The notes: generated by a model from the letters alone, not told the origin. 64,000 nucleotides of DNA from Staphylococcus simiae (GCF_017357005.1 NZ_CP071589.1:434001-498000), one strand, 5' to 3'. Positions 1 through 11,903 are shown, counted from the stretch's first letter. Numbers and translations: made by a program.

Positions 1-1833
<1,833 letters not shown>

Positions 1834-1857
1834 TGCTTTAATTATAGGAGAGATAGT

Positions 1858-2628
1858 ATGTTAATCGATACACATGTTCACTTAAATGATGAACAATACG
1901 ATGAAGACTTAACAGAAGTTATTGAACGTGCGCAAGAAGCGGGTGTTGACCGTATGTTTGTAGTTGGTTTTGATACGCCAACAATTGAACGTGCCATGCG
2001 TCTAATTGATGAATATGATTTTATCTATGGAATTATTGGTTGGCACCCTGTTGACGCAGTGGATTTTACGGAAGAACGTTTACAATGGATTGAACAGTTA
2101 GCGCAACATCCTAAAGTGATAGGAATTGGCGAAATGGGACTGGATTATCATTGGGATAAATCACCAGCAGATATCCAAAAAGAAGTATTTAGAAAGCAAA
2201 TAGCGCTTGCTAAACGTGTAAACTTACCAATTATTATTCATAATCGCGAAGCAACACAAGATTGTATTGATATATTATTAGAAGAACATGCTGAAGAAGT
2301 TGGTGGCATTATGCATAGTTTTAGTGGTTCACCTGAAATTGCTGATGTTGTTATTAATAAGTTGAATTTTTATATTTCATTGGGTGGACCTGTAACTTTT
2401 AAGAATGCAAAACAACCAAAAGAAGTTGCTAAACATGTGCCTATGGATCGCTTATTGGTAGAAACAGATGCTCCATATTTGTCTCCACATCCATATAGAG
2501 GTAAAAGAAATGAACCAGCAAGAGTTGTGTTAGTAGCTGAACAAATAGCTGAATTAAAAGGCCTAACATATGAAGAAGTATGCGAAGCAACAACTGCAAA
2601 TGCTGAGAAGTTATTTAAGTTAAATTAA
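1858..2628 (+). CDS. tatD: TatD-family metal-dependent hydrolase/DNase
   Basis: Predicted cytoplasmic metal-dependent hydrolase of the TatD/YcfH family (amidohydrolase-like TIM barrel), usually regarded as a 3'-5' DNase or RNase with a quality-control role. All expected metal and catalytic positions are present: H6 and H8 of the N-terminal THVHLND motif, E92 (GEMGLDY), H128 (IIHNRE), H153 (MHSFSGS) and D204 (ETDAPYLSPHP). Length 256 residues is normal for the family. A good Shine-Dalgarno sequence (taggagag) precedes the ATG. It follows metG closely, as in other Bacillales, and ends at a hairpin terminator at 2640-2713. The substrate in this organism cannot be read from sequence. Confidence 0.95.
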   Translation: MLIDTHVHLNDEQYDEDLTEVIERAQEAGVDRMFVVGFDTPTIERAMRLIDEYDFIYGIIGWHPVDAVDFTEERLQWIEQLAQHPKVIGIGEMGLDYHWDKSPADIQKEVFRKQIALAKRVNLPIIIHNREATQDCIDILLEEHAEEVGGIMHSFSGSPEIADVVINKLNFYISLGGPVTFKNAKQPKEVAKHVPMDRLLVETDAPYLSPHPYRGKRNEPARVVLVAEQIAELKGLTYEEVCEATTANAEKLFKLN

Positions 2629-2639
2629 TATAGCATAGA

Positions 2640-2713
2640 GTGAGAAAGTTGGCATATTTGAATATGAATGGTAACAATATCAGTCATATCCAAGAGAACT
2701 TTCTCACTTTTTT
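2640..2713 (+). terminator. Intrinsic terminator with long nested loop after tatD
   Basis: An 11-bp perfect stem (gtgagaaagtt at 2640-2650 with aactttctcac at 2697-2707) is followed by six T. The 46-base loop can itself pair: ttgg with ccaa and atatga with tcatat. This is longer than a standard terminator hairpin. Confidence 0.8.
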
Positions 2714-3166
2714 AGTGATTTAAGTGTTATTTAATTTTTCACTTAGCAAACTGGATTTTTTCAATGTTACTAAAAGGCTTGTGAATACAATATAAAAGTG
2801 AAATAGCTATAAAAGCATACTTGTATAGAAATGAGCATGGGATAAAAGCATTTTACACTTAAAATTAAACATTGGACAGTAACTATCTAGTTTTTAAAAT
2901 GTTGATAAATCAACGTTTGAAAACCTAGTCAGTCTTGTGGAGGTGGAATTATTCAATAGATTTTATAAAAAAATTATTTCTGTTCCACTTCCAAATTAGC
3001 AATCAAGATTCAGTTCTCAATATAAACTTTCCCTTTAATGTACCATATAGGATAAAGTGACCATTAAAAAAATTAAGCTAAGTGATTAAAGAAGTACATA
3101 TTATAAGTAATACTACTGTATTTAAAGTAATCTAGCTCATTGTTATTCATAGGAAGGTTGTTTTAA
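2714..3166. other. Intergenic region tatD-rnmV
   Basis: About 450 bases without a credible gene. It contains a diverged copy of a dispersed hairpin repeat (2875-2995, see separate entry). The remainder is AT-rich. The region must contain the rnmV-rsmA promoter, but I could not assign -35 and -10 boxes convincingly. The rnmV ribosome binding site (aggaagg) is at its end. Confidence 0.6.
2875..2995 (-). repeat. Dispersed intergenic hairpin repeat, copy A
   Basis: Read on the minus strand it begins ggaagtggaacagaaataat and later contains caagactgactag, an aaacgttgat segment and a final actag-like arm. The same ordered blocks occur on the plus strand at 52644-52812 (gggagtgggacagaaataat, then caagactgactagt, aaacgtta, aacattt, actagtcagtt). 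The two copies are diverged and in opposite orientation. An inner hairpin gttga-taaa-tcaac is visible. The leading gtgggacagaaat block is a familiar staphylococcal intergenic sequence; the function is unknown. Confidence 0.6.
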
Positions 3167-3703
3167 ATGAAAATAAATGAATTTATTGTAGTTGAAGGAA
3201 GAGATGATACCGAGCGTGTCAAAAGGGCTGTCGAATGTGATACCATTGAAACAAATGGTAGTGCAATTAATGATCAAATATTGCAAGTGATTCAAAATGC
3301 TCAACAGAGTAGAGGTGTCATTGTACTAACTGATCCAGATTTCCCAGGCAATAAAATAAGAAGTATCATTACTGAGCATGTTTCTGGTGTCAAGCATGCT
3401 TATATAGATAGAGAGAAAGCTAAAAATAACAAAGGTAAAATTGGAGTTGAACACGCTTCAATCAATGATATTAAAGAAGCATTAATGCATGTTAGCTCAC
3501 CTTTTGAAGAAGCACAAGAATCTATCGACAAAGATACACTAATAGAATTAGGCTTATTAGTGGGAAAAGATGCTAGAAGAAGAAGAGAAATAGTTAGTAG
3601 TAAATTACGTATCGGACATTCGAATGGTAAACAATTATTAAAGAAACTAAATGCCTTTGGTTATACAGAAGAAGATGTAAGAGAAGCATTGAAAGATTCT
3701 TAA
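3167..3703 (+). CDS. rnmV: Ribonuclease M5
   Basis: Endoribonuclease that matures the ends of 5S rRNA in Firmicutes, acting on the precursor bound by ribosomal protein L18. The N-terminal half is a TOPRIM domain: the metal-binding glutamate is E10 (FIVVEGRDD) and the DxD pair is D56/D58 (LTDPDFPG). The C-terminal region is basic (KDARRRREI), consistent with RNA binding. Length 178 residues is typical. Its substrates, three complete 5S genes, lie in the same window at about 32, 37.8 and 42.9 kb. It is 21 bases upstream of rsmA, another ribosome-maturation gene, a linkage conserved in Bacillales. Confidence 0.96.
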   Translation: MKINEFIVVEGRDDTERVKRAVECDTIETNGSAINDQILQVIQNAQQSRGVIVLTDPDFPGNKIRSIITEHVSGVKHAYIDREKAKNNKGKIGVEHASINDIKEALMHVSSPFEEAQESIDKDTLIELGLLVGKDARRRREIVSSKLRIGHSNGKQLLKKLNAFGYTEEDVREALKDS

Positions 3704-3724
3704 TAGAGTAGGAAGTGTAAATAG

Positions 3725-4615
3725 ATGGAACAAAAAGATATTGCAACACCTTCGCGTACACGTGCATTATTAGATCAATATGGTTTTAATTTTAAAAAAA
3801 GTTTAGGACAAAATTTTTTAGTTGATGTTAATGTTATCAATAATATTATTGACGCAAGTGATATTGATGACCACACAGGTATTATTGAAATCGGTCCAGG
3901 AATGGGATCATTAACTGAACAATTAGCAAAAACTGCCAAAAAAGTACTAGCATTTGAAATAGATCAACGTTTAATACCTGTATTGAAAGATACATTAGCA
4001 CCATATTCAAATGTGACAGTAATAAATGAAGATATACTAAAAGCTAATATTAAAGCAGCTGTACAAACATATTTGCAAGATTGTAATAAAATTATGGTAG
4101 TTGCTAATTTACCATACTATATTACCACACCTATACTGCTTAATTTAATGCAACAAGATATACCAATTGATGGTTATGTTGTTATGATGCAAAAAGAAGT
4201 AGGCGAGAGGTTGAATGCAGAAGTCGGCTCTAAAGCGTATGGCTCCCTTTCTATTGTTGTGCAGTATTATACAGAAACTAGTAAAGTTTTAACAGTACCT
4301 AAATCTGTTTTTATGCCACCACCTAATGTAGATTCAATTGTGGTGAAATTGATGAAACGATATAAACCATTGGTAACAATAGATGATGAGGAAGCATTTT
4401 TCAAATTAGCAAAGGCTGCCTTCGCTCAAAGAAGAAAAACAATCAATAATAACTATCAATCTTTCTTCTTAAATGGTAAACAACATAAAGAAGACATATT
4501 AAAATGGTTAGAACAAGCGGGGATAGATCCTAAACGTCGTGGAGAAACGTTAACTATACAAGATTTTGCAAAATTGTATGAAGAAAAGAAAAACTTCCCA
4601 CAATTAGAAAATTAA
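3725..4615 (+). CDS. rsmA: 16S rRNA (adenine-N6,N6)-dimethyltransferase
   Basis: KsgA/RsmA uses S-adenosylmethionine to dimethylate the two adjacent adenines in the 3'-terminal hairpin of 16S rRNA during late 30S assembly; loss of this activity gives kasugamycin resistance in many bacteria. The SAM-binding motif is at residues 54-62 ([10 protein letters not shown]55) and the catalytic NLPYY motif is at 128-132. Length 296 residues is normal. The C-terminal part ([12 protein letters not shown]) is the conserved RNA-binding helical domain. It lies 21 bases after rnmV and probably shares its transcript; veg follows from its own promoter. Confidence 0.97.
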   Translation: MEQKDIATPSRTRALLDQYGFNFKKSLGQNFLVDVNVINNIIDASDIDDHTGIIEIGPGMGSLTEQLAKTAKKVLAFEIDQRLIPVLKDTLAPYSNVTVINEDILKANIKAAVQTYLQDCNKIMVVANLPYYITTPILLNLMQQDIPIDGYVVMMQKEVGERLNAEVGSKAYGSLSIVVQYYTETSKVLTVPKSVFMPPPNVDSIVVKLMKRYKPLVTIDDEEAFFKLAKAAFAQRRKTINNNYQSFFLNGKQHKEDILKWLEQAGIDPKRRGETLTIQDFAKLYEEKKNFPQLEN

Positions 4616-4658
4616 ATGATTGACAAAGTAAAAGACTATTGTTAAAATTTAAATTTAT

Positions 4659-4688
4659 TTGACAAAATCGTTACAAATATGATATTAT
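4659..4688 (+). promoter_or_regulatory. Housekeeping promoter of veg
   Basis: Perfect -35 TTGACA at 4659-4664, 18-base spacer and -10 TATTAT at 4683-4688, ahead of the veg ribosome binding site. The orthologous veg promoter is a well-known strong vegetative promoter in Bacillus subtilis. Confidence 0.75.
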
Positions 4689-4713
4689 GTAACTTGTAGC
4701 GAGGTGGAGCAAT

Positions 4714-4977
4714 ATGCCAAAATCAATTTTGGACATCAAAAATTCTATTGATTGTCATGTAGGAAATCGTATTGTACTGAAAGCCAATGGAGGCCGTAAG
4801 AAAACAATTAAGCGTTCTGGAATTTTAAAAGAAACGTACCCATCAGTATTTATTGTTGAGTTAGATCAAGATAAACACAACTTTGAGAGAGTGTCTTATA
4901 CATACACTGATGTGTTAACTGAAAATGTTCAAGTTTCGTTTGAAGAAGATAATCATCATGAATCAATTGCACACTAA
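4714..4977 (+). CDS. veg: Veg protein
   Basis: Small conserved Firmicutes protein of 87 residues, highly expressed in vegetative cells. In B. subtilis Veg is reported to stimulate biofilm matrix genes, but its biochemical activity is not settled. Recognised from the N-terminal [17 protein letters not shown] and [11 protein letters not shown] segments and from its conserved place between rsmA and ispE. The predicted fold is a small beta-barrel-like protein without membrane segments. It has a near-consensus promoter just upstream and a hairpin terminator downstream (5038-5069), so it appears monocistronic. Confidence 0.92.
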   Translation: MPKSILDIKNSIDCHVGNRIVLKANGGRKKTIKRSGILKETYPSVFIVELDQDKHNFERVSYTYTDVLTENVQVSFEEDNHHESIAH

Positions 4978-5320
4978 ATAAGACTGTATAAGTAAACTAT
5001 ATTTCTGAGTATAAGAAAATATTAATGATAATTATTTGAGTGTTGAGCATTATGTTCAATACTCTTTTTATTTAGGAATATATTTTCTGATACATGTTTT
5101 AATAAGGATGTTTAATATAATTGTCTTGAAATTAAAAGGTGCTTCAGTTTATAGAAACAAAAATGAATGACAATACATAATCAAATACGGTCACAAAAAA
5201 GTTATTAATTAAATGCTATTGCTTTTATAAAAAAATAACGAAAAATTACTTAAAAGGTCAAATAATATTTCTCTTTATGTTAAAATCATCATATTAAGAT
5301 TACGAAAAGAGGGCGCAAAA
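4978..5320. other. Intergenic region veg-ispE
   Basis: 343 bases. It holds the veg terminator (5038-5069) and then about 250 bases of AT-rich DNA with no supported gene. The ispE promoter must lie near 5260-5300, but no clear boxes were assigned. Confidence 0.6.
5038..5069 (+). terminator. Intrinsic terminator after veg
   Basis: 9-bp stem gagtgttga with tcaatactc (one G-U pair), 9-base loop, followed by a T-rich tail. Confidence 0.75.
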
Positions 5321-6169
5321 ATGATATATGAAACAGCTCCGGCTAAAATAAATTTTACGCTCGACACACTTTTTAAAAGAAATGATGGCTATCATGAAAT
5401 AGAGATGATTATGACAACCGTTGATTTAAATGATCGCCTTACTTTTCAAAAACGGAAAGACCAAAAAATAGTGGTAGAAATTGAACATAATTATGTGCCT
5501 TCAAATTATAAAAATCTTGCATATAGAGCAGCGCAGCTATTAATAGAAAGATATCGTCTTAAACAAGGTGTTACGATTAAAATTGATAAAGAAATACCTG
5601 TTTCAGCAGGATTAGCAGGTGGTTCAGCAGATGCTGCAGCAACTTTACGTGGTATGAATCGTTTGTTCAATATCGGTGCATCGTTAGACGAACTAGCTAT
5701 ATTAGGAAGTGAAATAGGTACGGATATTCCATTTTGTATTTATAACAAAACAGCTTTTTGTAGTGGTAAGGGTGAAAAAATAAAGTTTCTGAATAAACCA
5801 CCTTCAGCATGGGTAGTATTAGCGAAACCTAATATAGGAATATCATCACCAGATATATTTAAAAAATTAAATGTAAATGAAGAATATCATGTTCATACTC
5901 AAATGTGTTATGATGCACTAACTGCAGGAAATTATCAACAGTTGTGTCATAGTCTATCCAATAGATTAGAACCGGTTTCAGTATCAAAATATCCACAAAT
6001 TGCTAAGTTAAAGCAAAACATGTTGAACAGTGGTGCTGATGGTGCATTGATGAGTGGTAGTGGTCCAACCGTTTATGGTTTAGCACGTAAAGAGAGTCAA
6101 GCTAAACATATTTTTAATGCTGTTAACGGTTGTTGTAACGAAGTATACTTAGTTAGATTATTAGGATAG
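5321..6169 (+). CDS. ispE: 4-diphosphocytidyl-2-C-methyl-D-erythritol kinase homologue
   Basis: GHMP-family kinase. The N-terminal substrate motif (PAKINFTLD) and the glycine-rich ATP loop at residues 93-107 ([15 protein letters not shown]) are intact, as is the C-terminal [10 protein letters not shown] motif. Length 282 residues is normal. In organisms with the MEP pathway this enzyme phosphorylates CDP-methylerythritol. Staphylococci make isoprenoids by the mevalonate route, so the true role of this conserved homologue in the genus is uncertain. It is followed 13 bases later by purR, the same pairing as in Bacillus, suggesting cotranscription. Confidence 0.9.
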   Translation: MIYETAPAKINFTLDTLFKRNDGYHEIEMIMTTVDLNDRLTFQKRKDQKIVVEIEHNYVPSNYKNLAYRAAQLLIERYRLKQGVTIKIDKEIPVSAGLAGGSADAAATLRGMNRLFNIGASLDELAILGSEIGTDIPFCIYNKTAFCSGKGEKIKFLNKPPSAWVVLAKPNIGISSPDIFKKLNVNEEYHVHTQMCYDALTAGNYQQLCHSLSNRLEPVSVSKYPQIAKLKQNMLNSGADGALMSGSGPTVYGLARKESQAKHIFNAVNGCCNEVYLVRLLG

Positions 6170-6182
6170 AAGGGTTGAAAAG

Positions 6183-7007
6183 ATGAGATATAAAAGAAGC
6201 GAGAGAATTGTCTTTATGACACAATATTTGATGAATCATCCGAATAAATTAATACCATTAACATTTTTTGTGAAGAAATTTAAACAAGCCAAATCTTCTA
6301 TTAGTGAAGATGTCCAAATTATTAAAAATACATTCCAAAAAGAAAAATTAGGTACAGTTATTACTACTGCTGGTGCTAGTGGTGGTGTCACATACAAACC
6401 TATGATGAGTAAAGAGGAAGCAACCGAAGTTGTTAATGAAGTCATAGATTTATTAGAAGAAAAAGAACGCTTATTACCAGGTGGATATTTATTTTTATCA
6501 GATTTGGTTGGCAATCCAACGCTACTAAATAAAGTGGGTAAATTAATTGCAACTATCTATATGGATGAAAAACTTGATGCTGTTGTCACTATTGCAACTA
6601 AAGGTATTTCTCTAGCTAATGCCGTTGCAAATGTATTAAATTTACCAGTTGTTGTAATTCGAAAAGATAATAAAGTTACTGAAGGTTCTACGGTATCTAT
6701 AAACTATGTTTCAGGGTCATCTAGAAAAATTGAAACGATGGTACTGTCAAAAAGAACATTAGCGGAAAATTCTAATGTCTTAGTTATTGATGATTTTATG
6801 AGAGCTGGTGGCTCTATTAACGGTGTAATGAATTTAATGAATGAGTTTAAAGCCCAAGTAAAAGGGGTATCTGTACTTGTAGAATCAAAAGAAGTTAAAC
6901 AAAGATTAATTGAAGATTATACTTCCTTGGTGAAACTTTCTGATGTCGATGAATATAATCAAGAATTTAAAGTAGAACCAGGTAACAGTTTATCTAAATT
7001 TTCTTAA
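6183..7007 (+). CDS. purR: Purine operon repressor PurR
   Basis: Transcriptional repressor of purine biosynthesis genes in Gram-positive bacteria; PRPP binding releases it from PurBox operators. Residues 1 to about 70 form a winged-helix DNA-binding domain (KLIPLTFFVKKFKQAKSSIS). The rest is a type I phosphoribosyltransferase fold with the PRPP loop at about 200-212 (VLVIDDFMRAGGS, acidic pair D203/D204) but no catalytic role. 274 residues, full length. The gene sits between ispE and ridA/yabJ. prs, which makes its effector PRPP, lies 3 kb downstream, and hpt, which consumes PRPP, about 16 kb downstream. Confidence 0.96.
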   Translation: MRYKRSERIVFMTQYLMNHPNKLIPLTFFVKKFKQAKSSISEDVQIIKNTFQKEKLGTVITTAGASGGVTYKPMMSKEEATEVVNEVIDLLEEKERLLPGGYLFLSDLVGNPTLLNKVGKLIATIYMDEKLDAVVTIATKGISLANAVANVLNLPVVVIRKDNKVTEGSTVSINYVSGSSRKIETMVLSKRTLAENSNVLVIDDFMRAGGSINGVMNLMNEFKAQVKGVSVLVESKEVKQRLIEDYTSLVKLSDVDEYNQEFKVEPGNSLSKFS

Positions 7008-7023
7008 AAGGAGTTTTAGTATA

Positions 7024-7404
7024 GTGAAAGTTATAAATACTAATAAAGTAGCAGAAGCACTAGGTCCTTATTCACATGCAGTTATTATTAATGACTTAGT
7101 ATACACTTCTGGACAAATCCCATTACTTGCTGATGGCACAATTGTAGGCGAAGATGTTCAACTACAAACAAAACAAGTCTTAGAAAACTTAAAAACTGTC
7201 TTACAAGAAGCAGGTTCAGATTTAGATTCTGTAGTTAAGGCAACAATTTTCATTAAAGACATGAACGAATTTCAAAAAATAAATGAGGTATATGGACAGT
7301 ACTTCGATATACATCAACCAGCACGTAGTTGTGTTGAAGTTGCCAGATTACCTAAAGATGTAAAAGTAGAAATTGAACTAATCGCTCAATTAAAAGGAAT
7401 ATGA
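7024..7404 (+). CDS. ridA: RidA/YabJ family enamine/imine deaminase
   Basis: Small trimeric YjgF/YER057c/UK114-family protein that hydrolyses reactive enamines and imines released by PLP enzymes. 126 residues with the family signature near the C terminus (PARSCVEVARLPKDVKVEIE), containing the conserved substrate-binding arginine. The start is GTG at 7024, placed by an aaaaggag ribosome binding site 8-9 bases upstream. The gene lies 16 bases after purR and 67 bases before spoVG. In S. aureus the yabJ-spoVG pair is a SigB-controlled operon; I did not find a convincing SigB promoter here. Confidence 0.95.
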   Translation: MKVINTNKVAEALGPYSHAVIINDLVYTSGQIPLLADGTIVGEDVQLQTKQVLENLKTVLQEAGSDLDSVVKATIFIKDMNEFQKINEVYGQYFDIHQPARSCVEVARLPKDVKVEIELIAQLKGI

Positions 7405-7471
7405 TTTTCAATCATAAAATATTGTTAAGCTTCTAAACAACAGATAGATATACTATAGGGGGGCTCACTAC

Positions 7472-7774
7472 ATGAAAGTGACAGATGTAAGACTTAGAAA
7501 AATAGATACAGATGGAAGAATGAAAGCACTTGTTTCCATTACATTAGATGAAGCTTTCGTAATTCATGATTTGCGTGTTATAGAAGGAAATACTGGTCTA
7601 TTCGTCGCAATGCCAAGTAAACGCACACCAGATGGTGAATTCCGCGACATCGCACATCCTATTAACTCAGATATGAGACAAGAAATTCAAGATGCTGTGA
7701 TGAAAGTATATGAAGAAACAGATGAAGTAGTACCTGATAAGAATGCTACATCAGATGACACAGAAGAAGTTTAA
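7472..7774 (+). CDS. spoVG: Regulatory protein SpoVG
   Basis: 100-residue site-specific nucleic-acid-binding protein. In non-sporulating staphylococci it acts downstream of SigB and affects capsule, extracellular enzymes and cell-wall antibiotic tolerance. The N-terminal [19 protein letters not shown] and the [20 protein letters not shown] block are diagnostic. The C terminus is acidic and variable ([12 protein letters not shown]). It has a very strong ribosome binding site (agggggg) and a hairpin terminator after the gene. The unusual repeat-rich region 7990-8455 follows. Confidence 0.97.
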   Translation: MKVTDVRLRKIDTDGRMKALVSITLDEAFVIHDLRVIEGNTGLFVAMPSKRTPDGEFRDIAHPINSDMRQEIQDAVMKVYEETDEVVPDKNATSDDTEEV

Positions 7775-7794
7775 TTAAGAACATATAATGAGTA

Positions 7795-7830
7795 AGAGAC
7801 TGACGTTTTAATTAGTTAGTCTCTTTTTTT
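7795..7830 (+). terminator. Intrinsic terminator after spoVG
   Basis: 10-bp stem agagactgac with gttagtctct (one G-U pair), about 10-base loop, followed by seven T. Confidence 0.85.
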
Positions 7831-7991
7831 ATAATGATGATACTTTGGGTAGTATTAGTCGATCGTTGATGCAATAAGTTCTGAAATGCAAAGTTTATGA
7901 AAGTTAATATTAAGCGATTAGCAGTATCTGTATGAAGTGAAAATGCTGTTAGAGCAAAGTTTCTAATCTTAATTAGTGTAGATAAAGTAGG

Positions 7992-8158
7992 TGGACCCAA
8001 CACAGAGAATTTCATCAAGAAATTCTACGGACAATGCAGGGACCCGTCATAGAAAAAATTTATAACTAAAATTTTTACTTTAATGTGCAAGACGGGCAAG
8101 GTTGGGCAAGAACTACTAAAGATTAAAAATCTAAAATAAAGGATTACAATTGATTTGA
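7992..8158 (+). repeat. STAR-like repeat, copy 1
   Basis: Begins ggacccaacacagagaa, continues with the hairpin agaatttc/gaaattct (8006-8026), acaatgcagg, an outer cccgtc/gacggg pair (8043-8096), gttgggcaag, aactactaaagattaaaaatc and ggattacaattgatt. The minus strand reads ttctctgtgttgggtccc, one base off the published STAR core (TNTGTTGNGGCCCN). The blocks recur in the same order at 8243-8346. Confidence 0.65.
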
Positions 8159-8168
8159 AAAAGGTTTA

Positions 8169-8230
8169 CAGTTTATTAATTCATAATAAACTGCATAAGA
8201 GTTTCTAGCTATTAAAATAGCAGAAACTCT
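8169..8230. repeat. Two adjacent near-perfect hairpins
   Basis: cagtttatta/taataaactg with a 5-base loop (8169-8193) and agagtttct...agaaactct extended by gctat/atagc (8198-8230). Neither is followed by a T run, so they are not ordinary terminators. They lie between the two STAR-like copies. Confidence 0.6.
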
Positions 8231-8242
8231 AACAATTGCATA

Positions 8243-8400
8243 GGGACCCAACACAGAAAAACTGGGTAACTAGTTTTTTCATGCAATGCAGGTTGGGCAA
8301 GAGCTACTAAAAATTAAAAATCAAAAATAAAGGATTACAATTGATTGCTAGCGCAACAATTGCATAAGAGCTACTAAAGATTAAAAATCTAAGTAGCTCT
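8243..8400 (+). repeat. STAR-like repeat, copy 2, with trailing partial copy
   Basis: gggacccaacacagaaaa, hairpin aaaaact/agttttt, caatgcaggttgggcaag, agctactaaaaattaaaaatc and ggattacaattgatt repeat the order of copy 1. A third, partial copy follows (caattgcataagagctact..., 8357-8400) and folds as agagctact/agtagctct. Another hairpin, gttcttt/aaagaac, is at 8429-8453. Confidence 0.65.
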
Positions 8401-8566
8401 AAATGATTGATTCGATTGTTCGAACTTAGTTCTTTTCTATTAAAGGAAAGAACCCTCCTTCAATATATTTTAAAATATAAAAAAAGATGGATTAAAATTA
8501 ATTAGATTAAAGCAATCATTTTTATCTGTTGAAAGACGAACATATATTAAATTATAATAATGATGA

Positions 8567-9964
<1,398 letters not shown>

Positions 9965-10092
9965 TAAATTTATAGCAACTGATATTGAGTGTAATAAAAA
10001 CGTAATCTTTATGATTTAATCATTCGCATAGTAATAAACTGTCATTTTATATATAATAGAAACTGCGTAAGTAAATAATTGGAGGACTATAA

Positions 10093-11058
10093 ATGTTAAA
10101 TAATGAATATAAGAATTCGTCATTAAAGATTTTCTCATTGAAAGGGAACGAAGCATTAGCTCAAGAAGTAGCTGACCAAGTTGGTATTGAATTAGGTAAA
10201 TGTTCAGTTAAACGTTTTAGTGATGGAGAAATTCAAATTAATATCGAAGAGAGCATTCGTGGTTGTGACGTATTTATTATTCAACCAACGTCATATCCTG
10301 TTAACCTACACTTAATGGAATTACTAATCATGATTGATGCTTGTAAGCGTGCATCTGCAGCAACAATCAACATTGTAAACCCATATTATGGATATGCAAG
10401 ACAAGATAGAAAAGCACGTAGTCGTGAACCTATTACGGCTAAACTAGTAGCTAACTTAATAGAAACTGCTGGAGCAACAAGAATGATTGCATTAGATTTA
10501 CACGCTCCACAAATCCAAGGTTTCTTTGATATTCCGATTGATCATTTAATGGGAGTACCGATTTTAGCTAAACACTTTAAAAACGATCCTAATATTGACC
10601 CAGAAGAATGTGTCGTAGTGTCACCTGACCATGGTGGTGTAACACGTGCACGTAAATTGGCTGACATTTTAAAAACTCCAATTGCTATTATAGACAAACG
10701 TCGACCTAGACCAAATGTTGCTGAAGTAATGAATATTGTTGGTGAAATTGAAGGACGTACTGCAATTATTATTGATGACATTATTGATACAGCAGGTACA
10801 ATTACGCTAGCAGCACAAGCATTAAAAGATAAAGGTGCAAAAGAAGTATATGCATGTTGTACTCATCCAGTTTTATCTGGTCCTGCTAAAGAAAGAATTG
10901 AAAATTCTGCAATTAAAGAATTAGTTGTGACGAATTCTATTCATCTTGATGAAGAACGTAAACCATCAAATACTAAAGAATTATCAGTTGCTGAATTATT
11001 AGCTCAAGCAATTATTCGCGTATATGAAAGAGAATCAGTAAGCGTATTATTTGATTAA
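10093..11058 (+). CDS. prs: Ribose-phosphate pyrophosphokinase
   Basis: Makes PRPP from ribose 5-phosphate and ATP, feeding purine, pyrimidine, NAD, histidine and tryptophan synthesis. Class I PRPP synthase of 321 residues. The divalent-cation and PRPP signature ([14 protein letters not shown]) and the ribose-phosphate loop ([12 protein letters not shown]) are intact. A strong ribosome binding site (ggagga) sits before the ATG. It follows glmU by 128 bases. Its product is the effector of PurR and a substrate of Hpt, both encoded in this window. Confidence 0.97.
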   Translation: MLNNEYKNSSLKIFSLKGNEALAQEVADQVGIELGKCSVKRFSDGEIQINIEESIRGCDVFIIQPTSYPVNLHLMELLIMIDACKRASAATINIVNPYYGYARQDRKARSREPITAKLVANLIETAGATRMIALDLHAPQIQGFFDIPIDHLMGVPILAKHFKNDPNIDPEECVVVSPDHGGVTRARKLADILKTPIAIIDKRRPRPNVAEVMNIVGEIEGRTAIIIDDIIDTAGTITLAAQALKDKGAKEVYACCTHPVLSGPAKERIENSAIKELVVTNSIHLDEERKPSNTKELSVAELLAQAIIRVYERESVSVLFD

Positions 11059-11072
11059 GTCTTAAATGCTAT

Positions 11073-11101
11073 TTGACGAACATAATTGAAACATGTATAA
11101 T
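11073..11101 (+). promoter_or_regulatory. Promoter of rplY
   Basis: -35 TTGACG at 11073-11078, 17-base spacer, perfect -10 TATAAT at 11096-11101. It starts only 15 bases after the prs stop codon, giving rplY its own transcript with a leader of about 100 bases. Confidence 0.75.
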
Positions 11102-11132
11102 AATTTCGTTCGTGATTATACGAATAAATAAA

Positions 11133-11186
11133 CACTTGCAAGCAACTATGAAGTTGATGGGTAAGTGAGGTGCTCAGTAATGAGCA
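11133..11186 (+). promoter_or_regulatory. Two-hairpin leader of rplY
   Basis: Hairpin 1 spans 11133-11167: outer cactt/aagtg and inner caact-atga-agttg. Hairpin 2 spans 11171-11186: tgctca-gtaa-tgagca, ending about 8 bases before the ribosome binding site. No T run follows, so it would act on translation or RNA stability rather than as a terminator. A ribosomal-protein autoregulatory leader is plausible but not proven. Confidence 0.5.
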
Positions 11187-11209
11187 AAATATGAAAGGTG
11201 GAAATGACA

Positions 11210-11866
11210 ATGGCTTCATTAAAGTCAATCATCCGTCAAGGTAAACAAACACGTTCAGATCTTAAACAATTAAGAAAATCAGGTAAAGTACCTGCAGTTA
11301 TGTATGGTTACGGAACTAAAAACGTGTCAGTTAAAGTTGATGAAGTAGAATTCATCAAAGTTATCCGTGAAGTAGGTCGTAACGGTGTAATCGAATTAGG
11401 CGTTGGTTCTAAGTCAATCAAAGTAATGGTTTCAGATTACCAATATGACCCACTTAAAAACCAAATCACTCACATTGATTTCTTAGCAATCAATATGAGC
11501 GAAGAACGTACTGTTGAAGTACCTGTTCAATTAGTTGGTGAAGCAGTTGGCGCTAAAGAAGGCGGCGTTGTTGACCAACCATTATTCAACTTAGAAGTAA
11601 CTGCTACTCCAGATAATATTCCTGAAGCTATCGAAGTAGATATTACTGAATTAAACGTAAACGACGTTTTAACAGTAGCAGATGTTAAAACTACAGGTGA
11701 CTTCACAATCGAAAACGATCCTGAAGAGCCAGTAGTATCAGTAGTTCCTCCAACTGAAGAACCAACTGAAGAAGAAATCGAAGCTATGGAAGGCGAACAA
11801 CAAACTGAAGAGCCTGAAGTAATCGGTGAAGAAAAAGAAGACGAAGAAGAAAAAACTGAAGAATAA
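11210..11866 (+). CDS. rplY: 50S ribosomal protein L25, general stress protein CTC type
   Basis: Long (CTC/TL5) form of L25 that binds 5S rRNA in the large subunit. Residues 1 to about 95 form the 5S-binding beta-barrel domain ([19 protein letters not shown]). A second beta domain follows, and then a very acidic tail of about 40 residues rich in E and EE repeats. I choose ATG 11210 (MASLKS, 218 residues), 8 bases after aaaggtgg; GTG 11198 and ATG 11204 are too close to that site. It has its own promoter, a two-hairpin leader and a strong terminator. Confidence 0.95.
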   Translation: MASLKSIIRQGKQTRSDLKQLRKSGKVPAVMYGYGTKNVSVKVDEVEFIKVIREVGRNGVIELGVGSKSIKVMVSDYQYDPLKNQITHIDFLAINMSEERTVEVPVQLVGEAVGAKEGGVVDQPLFNLEVTATPDNIPEAIEVDITELNVNDVLTVADVKTTGDFTIENDPEEPVVSVVPPTEEPTEEEIEAMEGEQQTEEPEVIGEEKEDEEEKTEE

Positions 11867-11903
11867 GATTAACTTATTATAAAGTTATCTACTTTGTTTA
11901 TAT

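Noticed and set aside
7812-8018. 68-codon reverse-strand frame after spoVG
   Set aside because: No ribosome binding site, low-complexity translation, and it overlaps the terminator and the STAR-like repeats.
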